A stretch of DNA of 16,318 nucleotides, from contig JBBHKE010002898.1 of the NCBI GenBank assembly GCA_037447655.1, positions 1-16,318 of the forward strand, read 5' to 3'. Below, one piece after another: positions 1 through 10,325 of the stretch (its first letter is position 1; every line of letters starts with the position of its first letter). The translations under genes and the position numbers were made by a program. The notes under the pieces were generated by a model. It saw only the letters and a program-made list of their open reading frames with translations, searched no databases and had not been told where the DNA came from. This DNA is from Zygnema cylindricum. Taxonomy: Eukaryota > Streptophyta > Zygnematophyceae > Zygnematales > Zygnemataceae.

Positions 1-111
1 TTTTGCACTTTTGACCTATGATTTACGTGACGCTGCAATACTTTCGAAAATCAGGATTGGTAAAACGCACAGCGCTAATGCTTCATTAGCCAATACGAAT
101 GGAATCTACAG

Positions 112-331
112 TACACCGTGAATCGCTGTAGTGTTAATGTTTTTTTAGACACTTAAAACATCTTTTCTCTGTGCACACTTGTCGGATTGAAAATCTGATG
201 GTTCTGATTCAAAGGCAAGGTTATCACCTTTCAATTGGTGGTCTCCAATCATAACATGGGCACGTGTGTACGGAGAAAAGATGTTCTAAGTGGCAAACAA
301 AATGTTAACACTAAAAACGATACAAGGTGTA
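112..331. repeat. Foldback (MITE-like) element with 67-bp imperfect inverted arms
   Basis: Positions 112-178 and the reverse complement of 264-331 align over about 67 bp at roughly 80% identity, including a long match around CATCTTTTCT. The loop between the arms (179-263) is about 85 bp. There is no ORF of note inside. Just outside the right arm, 339-350 repeats the ACCGTGAATCGCT string found at the left end (117-129), so either the element is followed by a second partial copy or this is flanking repeat. A perfect 9-bp stem (TTAGCGTTA, 352-360, with 363-371) follows. The structure suits a MITE or foldback element. No target-site duplication could be fixed with confidence. Confidence 0.6.
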
Positions 332-576
332 GTGTATACCGTGAATCGCTATTAGCGTTAAATAACGCTAATTCGGCGCCCCCAAATTTTGACCGTCGAA
401 CCTAAAATAGAATTAATAACTCTAATTGTTTTTGTACGTTAATATACTTATTGTTCAGTTAGCGTTAATAACTCTAATTTGGACAATTTTACTGTAAAGG
501 AAAACTTTATTGCAAAAATTATGATGGTAAAACCATCTGAGTACAAAAGGGGTAAAACTGAAAAAAACTTTTGGAG

Positions 577-650
577 ACTGCAAGAGTCGTAAGAAAGTAA
601 GCTACGCCCAAAAACTGCAAGAGTCACAAGAAAGTAAGCTACGCCCAAAA
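577..650. repeat. 37-bp direct tandem repeat, two copies
   Basis: A 37-bp unit beginning ACTGCAAGAGTC occurs at 577-613 and again at 614-650, with two mismatches (GTCGTAAG against GTCACAAG). A third partial start (ACTG) follows at 651. It lies beyond the 3' end of the minus-strand retroelement remnant and could be part of its 3' untranslated region. Confidence 0.85.
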
Positions 651-817
651 ACTGAAATGAAATAGAACAATAATAACAAGAGCAAAGAACCAGAACAAAA
701 CAATACCGGAGTTAGACCGCCTACAAAAGGAAAAAACCTATAATAGCCTACCCATAAACAAGCTAAGGTCCACAACCACGGAGATCATGGATGTGAACCG
801 GGTCCATTGGTGGAAGG

Positions 818-1880
818 TCAGAGAGCCGCAACCTGCGCCCGCTGAAGTGCAATTGAGACACGTTGACGGCATAACGCAACCAAAAGACTAGGTGGAGGAC
901 TCCTTGGACCCCCAAAATTCAAACGTTTGTCGCGCACATTGACGAAGGAAGTCATCGAAGAACTTGTCCAAAGATCCAAAAATCTCCACTGCAAAAGGAA
1001 CAAACTGGTCTGACGGGTCGCGGTGAGCATAGTCTCTTTCTTTTGAAGCTGCTAGGTCTCGGGACTCCACACCTGTATGCGAAGCCGCGCGATATGAAAT
1101 GTGTGACCCACTCGGATCCGTGAGGACCACATCGCCAAGCGTCCTCCCAGTACCATGAAGAAAAACCAAGTCAACCCGAGGGCTCCGACCACCCTTGGAT
1201 TGGGGCCGAGGTGGAAGAATATGTGAAACCTCACATTTGACGGTGTAGCCCGCCTCGGCGCCAATGGTAGCAATGGCATCTCACACCAAATCATGCGCAA
1301 CAGTGCACCCCCCCCGATGCGAGCAACAAAGCAAATGGATTCCTTCAGCATCAATGGTTTGGTTGCAAACGCACCGAGGCCCCCCTAAAAGCGGAGGGTG
1401 AGGCAAACCCAAACGCAAACGTAGAGCAGAGGTAAACTGGTCAGATGATAGGCGAAGTGTCGAAAAGGTTGGTGTCGCTTGTAGCCACGCACCATCCCCA
1501 GGCCCAGAACACGAATGTAAACGATCACGTGCTTGAGCAAAAGGTAGCGCCTCTAAGAGGTTTGCAAAATCAGCGGCGGCCACTCACTCAAATATACGTT
1601 GTTGAAGTTGGAAGTTAGTGTCGGCTATGAGGGATTGAAAAGGTGGAACTTGGTTTTGAGCGTCCGGAGGTAGTAGCGCACGAGCTGAAAGGAGAGCTTG
1701 TTGAAATGGAAATAGCCCGTCTTCCACTTTAGAGACAACTTGCGCCATAATAGGGACATCATTCACAATGAAACTAGAAGTGATGTTAGGAACCACCAAG
1801 GCCCAACTACCCAAATATGTTGCTGGCGCAACTTTTCCCACGGAAATCAAACCTAAACCGCCGTTGGAAATTGTATCAGT
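818..1880 (-). pseudogene. Decayed non-LTR-type retroelement, C-terminal part of the reverse-transcriptase polyprotein
   Basis: One minus-strand frame runs from about 1880 to 888. In order it shows the post-RT motif GGLGL (about 1850-1865), APATYLGSW, the cysteine/histidine cluster CVCNQTIDAEGIHLLCC ending in HDLV, a DLVFLHGTG strand and FVPFAVEIFG. These motifs are typical of the region after the RT domain in RT proteins of plants, algae and protists, probably including a restriction-endonuclease-like fold. The frame is broken by TGA at 1584-1586 and TGA at 1281-1283. The second stands where an arginine (CGA) is expected, so a CpG transition is likely. Near 900-930 the homology moves to another frame, which ends RQRVSIALQRAQ at 818-1030, so there is also a frameshift. 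The RT core is absent, as in a 5'-truncated LINE copy. It is not functional. Assignment to a named clade is not possible by eye. Confidence 0.85.
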
Positions 1881-2784
1881 CCGTACTAAAACTGTTCATG
1901 AATTCGTACAGACGTACATAATGTCAGATAAAGGCGTCGACACGGGGAATTGAGTGCGTCGTCACGGAAAAGCGCACCCAGATTTAAAATTTTATTCCCC
2001 AGTGATAAAGACGGGGAAAAATCACGCGAACACGTTTTCACATGTATAAACGGCTGATATGTGAACACAGGTTATACCGGCTACACTAAAGGGGAAAAGT
2101 GTATCCAAATTAGCGTTACTGAATAAAGTAGAGTATTTTTTTTTTGGCGAAGGGCCTTACCCATATTAGAGTTGATAACACTATTTTTTTTTTTTATACT
2201 AATTAATTTTTATTGAGCTGTTGTACCCAAAATTAACTTTATTTTTAAGATGAACTCCCATATGTGGATCACTGACGATGAAGAAACCTAAGTTAAAAAC
2301 CAACAGTTAAGAAAATAAAATGCTATTAGGGCGGATTCTCGTTACGAGCATATTTGAATCTGTTTCTCGACGTGTAAGGGCTCATTTCGCACGAGGTCGA
2401 AAACAAGATTGTGCAGAGAAGTTATTTGGTAAAAAATAAAAAATTACAAGTTGCTTGCTATATTCGCAAGGAACTTCCTCTTTTGAACACAGTATCTGAA
2501 CATTGATAAAACAAGCTAGATGTCACGTAGATGCCACGTCGGACTTTATTAGTATCTTCAAATTTTAGCGACACGAGTGGATCGAAGGAAAACTCGGAAG
2601 TCGGAACAGCTGAAGAGAGATAAGTATTCGCTTCCCATTGGACCGACAAACCGACACTCCGACACTTTTCATTCGATAGACAAAAAAAGTCGAAAGAAAG
2701 TACAGTACGTTTGGCAGATGGCATATTTTTTATAGAAACATGGAAAAGGATCCACCGGCCTTTTAACCGACGCAAGCTTCGGTA
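1881..2784. other. Intergenic stretch without a recognisable gene
   Basis: This stretch is AT-rich with short T runs (2147-2155, 2185-2195). A 105-codon open frame on the minus strand (2458-2775) shows no motif, no credible start context and no resemblance to a family I know. I see no gene here. Confidence 0.6.
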
Positions 2785-2830
2785 CGGTATGAGCTGTTCA
2801 CGCGTGCCGGTATGAGCTGTTCACGCGTGC
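2785..2830. repeat. Perfect 23-bp tandem duplication
   Basis: The 23-bp unit starting CGGTATGAGCTG occurs twice without any mismatch, at 2785-2807 and 2808-2830. The absence of divergence indicates a recent duplication. No coding meaning is seen. Confidence 0.95.
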
Positions 2831-2881
2831 GATGAGTTCAAACTTCAAAAGGCGGACTTTGAACAAACCAGCACAAGCCCG

Positions 2882-2928
2882 GCGAATGAGAGTACACCAG
2901 GTGACATAAATTCTGTACTCTCATTCGC
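2882..2928. repeat. Hairpin with perfect 14-bp stem
   Basis: GCGAATGAGAGTAC at 2882-2895 is exactly complementary to 2915-2928, with a 19-nt loop. A diverged relative lacking perfect pairing lies at about 3313-3355, where the CACATAAAATCTGTACTTCC region aligns with the loop and right arm. The fold is therefore part of a dispersed repeat and not a unique structure. It has no T-run after it, so it is not a plain terminator. Confidence 0.85.
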
Positions 2929-3030
2929 AGGCCATTTCCAGGGCGACGTTACTTCTATGTTACTTGAGAGTCTCACCTGTGCAAACTGTTGCTTCCACCT
3001 TAAGTTAGAGTAAGAGTTCACGTGAGCAAG

Positions 3031-3164
3031 TACAAAACTGGTACAAAGTTGGTATCAAATTGCCAAATTGGTATCAAAATTAGTACAAAGCTGGTATAGA
3101 ATTGGTACAAACTGGTATAAAATTGGTACAAAACTAGTATAGAATTGGTACAAAACTGGTACTG
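3031..3164. repeat. Degenerate short tandem repeat (GGTACAAAACTGGTATAGAATT-like)
   Basis: About nine blocks alternate between TTGGTACAAA and TGGTATAGAAT-like forms, with a basic period near 15-16 bp. Copies differ at several positions. The array carries no open frame of interest. Confidence 0.85.
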
Positions 3165-4270
3165 AATGACAATGATTCATGTTTATCTCACTGCTACCAA
3201 CATTTTTTATCTCTGTTCTCGCCGACTCCTTTTACAAAAATGTTCTTTAAGCAGTCGGGGTAAGACACACTAAAAAAAAAATTACAACGCGGGAGCGGCT
3301 TGCTATTACCCGAATTAGAGCACAGGCGTCACATAAAATCTGTACTTCCATTGGACCTTAACAAGGCGCGCCTTCTTATGTATTCTAGCCAGTATAGTAC
3401 AGTAATGACACTTATAGCGTATTGTCTTTTATTGAACACTTTGTTTTTATGGTTTTGTCCGACCTTTGATAACGTGTCGAAGCAACGCGCGTCGACAGTC
3501 GTCTATAATGTGTGCATGTCCCAGTTGTTGGAAAGAGGCCGTAACTGCAACATAGGAACGGAGTTAAGCGGCAGTTACTGTACTTTTACTTAAATCAAGG
3601 AGACGACAGCAAAAGCATAAAAAGTTAAAAACAAAAGAGTTCCGTCTTGTCGTGACCCGTCAAATGGAAGTACTGCTAAAGCATAAAAACAGAAGAGCTG
3701 GTTAGACTCGTGGTAAAATGTCTACCGACAAACACGTTGGTTTTGAAGAGTCCAAGGTAGTCCATAATATTTGTTATCAATTCGTACCAAGTTCTTGTAC
3801 TTGCCGACCAAGAGTCGCACGAAGCAAAATGATATAAGCTCTTGTGAATGATGGAGCACTTATGTTTTCGTTGTTTTTTGCTTACTCTCAGTGTTGGTTA
3901 GCTTTTACAATTTCTGTACGTACTTTTGGTTTTATAATTCTAGCCTTTAATGGTAGTGAGCAATTTTCCTTTTCAGTCAAGTTTTGTACTTTGATGGTTT
4001 AACCATCGCGTTTATCATAATAAAATATTTCTTTCTTTTGTGAAAGGGTTTCCCAAAGAGTTAGGGTGCGTCTCTGTGTGCTTAAGTAAGGGTTTTTTCT
4101 GTCGTTTTCCTGTAAAACTTAGAGCCGTACCGCGTAAGTTTCAACCGTACAAAAAAATAGAGAAAAAGAGAAGTACATTTTGCGTCATCATCGAATTTAA
4201 GATGTACTACATGTTGTCGTCGTCTTGTGTTTTTCGACCCACTTCGACGACAAAAAACGTCATCTTCAAC
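3165..4270. other. Intergenic stretch, no supported gene
   Basis: This is AT-rich sequence with small repeats. An example is AGCATAAAAA, seen near 3615 and 3676. An open frame of 97 codons at 3300-3593 contains a hydrophobic stretch, but it overlaps the diverged copy of the hairpin repeat and has no recognisable domain. I do not call it. Confidence 0.55.
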
Positions 4271-4276
4271 CTTATG

Positions 4277-4305
4277 TTTAAAACACATGCGCGATGTGTT
4301 TTAAA
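4277..4305. repeat. Hairpin with perfect 12-bp stem and 5-nt loop
   Basis: TTTAAAACACAT at 4277-4288 pairs exactly with 4294-4305, around the loop GCGCG. The stem is mostly A/T with a short G/C tip. It lies in a repeat-rich non-genic region. A weaker stem (TTGTCGTCG/CGACGACAA) lies just upstream, near 4213-4251. Its role is unknown. Confidence 0.85.
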
Positions 4306-4605
4306 ACTAGGGATTTTTTATAAACAAATAGGAACATATATTCGCGCGTGCCTTATTTTTTGAAAGTTTTCAAACGATTTCAAGCGACGTGGAAGTGTAC
4401 ACGATTCGCTATGTTTTGTCCGTTTTTGTGTAATACGACAAAGAGAAGTACACAGTTTGTTTGTTTTGTCCGTTTCCATCCGGTACGGATTGTTTTTTGC
4501 AGGGGTCTCAAGGTTCACATGCCATTTCACGTCGAGCCGACAATAGACGCAAAGGCAAAACGCATCTTCTTCAACCGTGAAACGGCACAGGCTGGACGGC
4601 GGTAG

Positions 4606-4735
4606 GTCTACAATGTCACGAAAAGTCACGCGACGTCACAAGCAGTTACGAAAAATAACGTGCGTCATCACATATTGTAGACGTTGACAGCCGTCACGGG
4701 CATTGTCGACGTATACAATCGTCACGCCCTTAAGT
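4606..4735. repeat. Clustered GTCACG motifs
   Basis: The string GTCACG occurs four times in about 120 bp, with related GTCACA and GTTACG. Spacing is irregular (about 10-40 bp) in an otherwise AT-rich region. It looks like a decayed satellite or a CpG-containing repeat. There are no coding features. Confidence 0.55.
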
Positions 4736-4918
4736 GACAATTTCGTTGGGTACACATAGGGACACCCGAAATCCGGGTCCGCCGGATCTGCGCTAAAAAA
4801 CAAAAAAAAATCTCTAAGTTTGAAGTACATAGACACGCACCCTTAAACGTGTTGTGTGGTAAGCTGGTGGATTTTGAAAAGTTAAAAGGTAACTAACCAC
4901 CGTTGATGTTGCAGTCAA

Positions 4919-5095
4919 TTTGCACCAAATTTGTAAGAGATTGTACGAGATTGTACGAGATTTTGTACCGAATATATACGCGATTTTGTACCGAATTTGT
5001 ACGTAGCTGTACGAATTTGAACGTATCTGTACGCATTTGTACCTTACTTGTACGGATTTGTACCGAATTTGTAAGAGATATTTGTACGTACGTGT
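4919..5095. repeat. Degenerate 11-12-bp tandem repeat (TTTGTACGRGA-like)
   Basis: Roughly fifteen blocks of TTTGTACNNNA-like sequence stand head to tail, giving a run of GTAC tetramers every 10-13 bp. Open frames on both strands here only translate the repeat. The array ends about 200 bp before the tRNA gene's terminator side. Confidence 0.85.
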
Positions 5096-5279
5096 ACTTG
5101 CTGACGGTGAATCCTTACGCCCAGTAAAAATTGGCAAATTGCTCTTGCTAAAAGTGCTCCTGAGGCGTGGACCATCAAACCCAAAGTATGCACGAAAAAG
5201 CGTTTTCAACAGAACGGATCCCCAACTAGGAATTCTGGAGCTCGGAACACATTACCGTAACCGACGAGTTAATGTGCAT

Positions 5280-5283
5280 AAAA
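5280..5283 (-). terminator. Pol III T-run downstream of tRNA-Gly
   Basis: On the minus strand, four T residues occur about 10 nt after the tRNA 3' end. This is the usual minimal RNA polymerase III stop signal. Confidence 0.7.
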
Positions 5284-5292
5284 GCATAAATC

Positions 5293-5363
5293 TGTGCCAG
5301 CCGGGAATCGAACCCGGGTCTGTACCGTGGCAGGGTACTATTCTACCACTAGACCACTGGCAC
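5293..5363 (-). tRNA. tRNA-Gly (anticodon GCC)
   Basis: The 71-nt gene folds into a full cloverleaf. The acceptor arm GTGCCAG/CTGGCAC has seven Watson-Crick pairs, with the discriminator A at 5293. The anticodon loop CTGCCAC carries GCC (complement of 5329-5331), reading GGC and GGU glycine codons. The T-arm and B box GGTTCGATTCC are at 5304-5314 and the A-box-like TGGTCTAGTGG is at 5346-5356. No intron is present and CCA is not encoded, as expected for a eukaryotic gene. From memory the body is close to plant tRNA-Gly(GCC), which supports but does not prove a green-lineage host. All conserved positions look intact, so it should be functional. Confidence 0.97.
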
Positions 5364-5914
5364 TTGTTGACACACTCGAATCACATTATATAATTGTTAA
5401 AAAATATAAAACATAGACTCATTCATTCATTATTAATAAAATCAACAAACCTTAGCGAAAATAGATTAGTATTACATCCCTAGATGCAATAAAAATTCAT
5501 GAAAAGTGGTCGATAATCGAAAGATTTGCATTACATCTCGAAATTGGAAAACATATACAGTAGTATTAAATGGTCTCGAGAACTTATTTTTCACCGTAAA
5601 AAACAAAAGATGACCAATCGTGGAAACGTTTCTTGCTAAACTCCTGTCTATCTCAGCCAAACAATATCAACAAATAATGCATATCTCGAAACAGATCAAA
5701 GTCAAACTAAGAAACGGTTGCTTCAAATAGGACAGAAACACCAAACCTAAATTACTGAGCCAAACTACAGATTTCCATCGATTTTGACACAAATTGTGAA
5801 GATTTTGAAGCACACTAAAACCTTCAAACAAATCTTACAAAATGGCCTAAACCAAAACCGGATTCCCAACGAAATACAATTCCTTAAAACAAACACTATA
5901 AACCGGAAGATTTC
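5364..5914. other. Intergenic stretch between the tRNA gene and the SDR gene 3' end
   Basis: This is AT-rich, with a CATT microrepeat near 5420-5432. It should hold the SDR 3' UTR and poly(A) site on the minus strand, but no clear AATAAA signal is visible there. The open frames here are short and carry no motifs. Confidence 0.6.
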
Positions 5915-8856
<2,942 letters not shown>

Positions 8857-9075
8857 TTTTACGATCTAATTTCTTGTAAAAAAGTAGAATCCAAAAGGGG
8901 TACGATTAAACAAACATAGAATTAGAATTCTTTCGGAGGGTCGCAAAATTCTCCAATTTTTTCACCGTTTTGAAACATTTTTTGACCGTATTCAAAAATT
9001 TTGCAAGAAAATTTCTTTTTCAAAGAAAACACTAAAAGGGGTATTCTGAATAAAACCAAAATTTATATGATAATT

Positions 9076-9456
9076 TCAAAGAAAACCTAAGTAATATAGA
9101 GCACAAAAGGCAGAAACAGCCATAATTGCTCCTAAAGCCAAAGCTTGAAACTCTTGATTTTGAGTGAGAGTTATTTTATTATTATTTTCAGATTTTTCGG
9201 AAAAATCTAAAAAAGCGGTTGCCGGTACAGCTTCGTCGTCGATTGGCCGATTTTGAGGAGGAGGAGGAGAAGGAGAGGATAACAGCTTGCCACGTGTCAG
9301 TTTTTGCATTACAGAAGACCGTGAAGAAGAAACGTAGAGAAGAGGAGGAGGAGAAGGAGGAGGACAACGAGGTGAAGATGAGACTTTCGATTGCTTCAAC
9401 TGAGGAGATGACACGTGGCACATGGGAATGGAGAGAGGAGAGATACAAGTGGCCAT
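9076..9456 (-). CDS. Putative small membrane protein with C-terminal anchor and transit-peptide-like N-terminus
   Basis: This is a single 126-residue open frame. I chose the ATG at 9454-9456 because its context (CCCATGGCC) is strong and because the following 69 residues contain no Asp or Glu. The frame stays open a further 93 codons upstream, but that part looks unstructured. Residues 1-69 are rich in Ser, Pro, Lys and Arg with a poly-Pro segment, as in plastid or mitochondrial presequences. Then come an acidic linker (PIDDEAVPATAFLDF) and one predicted transmembrane helix ending LYYLGFL at the C-terminus. I do not recognise the family. It resembles in outline small nuclear-encoded organelle membrane subunits or tail-anchored proteins. 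The middle is CT-repeat derived, so a spurious frame is possible. It lies 220 bp upstream of the SDR start on the same strand. Confidence 0.45.
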   Translation of the reverse strand: MATCISPLSIPMCHVSSPQLKQSKVSSSPRCPPPSPPPLLYVSSSRSSVMQKLTRGKLLSSPSPPPPQNRPIDDEAVPATAFLDFSEKSENNNKITLTQNQEFQALALGAIMAVSAFCALYYLGFL

Positions 9457-10168
9457 GGGAAACTTAGAACCACTTAATGTTGAAGAACAGAGAAGGTCAC
9501 ATTTTACTATTACTTGATGTACGGATGTAACCCAGCTGTAAACTTGTGACTGGTTGTGATCTATGAAACAAAACGTGCAGAAATTCAGTGCGGAACATAC
9601 CGTGCGAAACATCATATTTGTTGTGCTATTTCGGCTTATTCCTGAGGAATAACCGTACTGGAATTCCGGACACACCGTCTGGGAAATACCGTCACCGTGA
9701 CAGTCACCTTCATGCTTCAAATTCCAATGCAGCATGTGTGTATCGTTATCATCTTATGGTTTTTCCACCACGTCTCCGTGCACACATGTCACGCATGTGT
9801 TTGTTTGCAGATCGCCGATTGGAAGGTAAGTCCTTTCCTTATGAAAGGTCATGGTATCTTTCCATCGCAACCGTCGGAAATTCGGTAAGTGTGCACGGGG
9901 AAAGACGTTTTAAGCGGCGAGAAGAACTTTGACGTTAATAAGTAATGATCATTGACGTCTACTGTAGCGTAAGAAATGTACGAATTTGTACTTTGTTCTC
10001 TTAAATTCACAACCAGACTCTACATTAGACTTTGCAGTTTGCACCTATTTGTACGCTTCGCACTAAATTTTACAAATTTTAATTTTGTGTCTTCATCCTG
10101 AACCCTATTTTTTTCTCAATACGATGAATAATAAATCTTTTTGTTTGCTGATGATTCTCTCCTGCTGA
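9457..10168. other. Intergenic region between divergent genes
   Basis: This probably holds the 5' flanks of the small membrane-protein gene (minus) and of ThrRS (plus). Open frames of 60-115 codons on both strands carry no domains. Within it, 9811-9825 is bounded by TTTGTTTGCAG and GTAAGT, and another GTAAGT lies at 9885-9890. These look like splice sites, but no coding exon fits them. GTAC-containing blocks like those at 4919-5095 recur near 9977-9990 and 10051. Confidence 0.5.
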
Positions 10169-10272
10169 CACGTGGCGGCAAGAAATGCCCCCACCCTCTC
10201 CTTTCTCTCCCTTCTCCTGCACGTGCGTCACGTGTCCGGATTCTCTCCTCTCTTCTTCCCTTCTGCCACGTG
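10169..10272 (+). promoter_or_regulatory. Cluster of four G-box palindromes (CACGTG) upstream of ThrRS
   Basis: CACGTG occurs at 10169-10174, 10220-10225, 10229-10234 and 10267-10272, that is 54 to 157 bp before the ATG at 10326. The first reads TGACACGTGGCG, the last sits in the perfect 12-bp palindrome TGCCACGTGGCA (10264-10275). G-boxes are bound by bZIP and bHLH factors in plants. By chance one such hexamer is expected per 4 kb, so four in about 100 bp is striking. Three of them would be inside coding sequence if translation began at 10185. Confidence 0.6.
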
Positions 10273-10325
10273 GCAACCCGTCGAAACCTCTCTCTCAAAA
10301 CTCTAGTCTTGCACAGAATCCAAAG
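10185..10325 (+). CDS. Possible 47-residue N-terminal extension of ThrRS (alternative start)
   Basis: An ATG at 10185, with a purine at -3, is in frame with the start at 10326, and no stop lies between. The 47 added residues begin MPPPSPFSPFSC and are rich in Ser, Pro and Leu with one acidic residue, as expected for an organelle presequence. In plants, one ThrRS gene can serve cytosol and mitochondria by alternative start codons, so the arrangement is plausible. Against it: the region is CT-rich and holds G-boxes, so it may be promoter or 5' UTR. Confidence 0.4.

Noticed and set aside
1281-1586. TGA read as a sense codon (altered genetic code)
   Set aside because: The SDR gene ends in TGA exactly at its conserved C-terminus, and the retroelement is also frameshifted, so decay explains the stops.
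2458-2775. 105-codon minus-strand open frame
   Set aside because: No recognisable motif or family, and no promoter or splice context supports it.
3300-3593. 97-codon plus-strand open frame with a hydrophobic stretch
   Set aside because: No known domain, and it overlaps a diverged repeat copy. Its length is within chance for this region.
4040-4629. Several overlapping open frames of 70-107 codons on both strands
   Set aside because: They overlap each other in repeat-rich sequence, their composition follows the local bases, and no motif is visible.
4919-5095. Possible CRISPR-like array
   Set aside because: The blocks are directly adjacent, with no spacers and a period of about 11-12 bp. It is an ordinary degenerate tandem repeat in a eukaryotic genome.
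9588-9932. 114-codon plus-strand frame upstream of ThrRS
   Set aside because: No domain, and it overlaps splice-like signals. It does not connect in frame to ThrRS exon 1.
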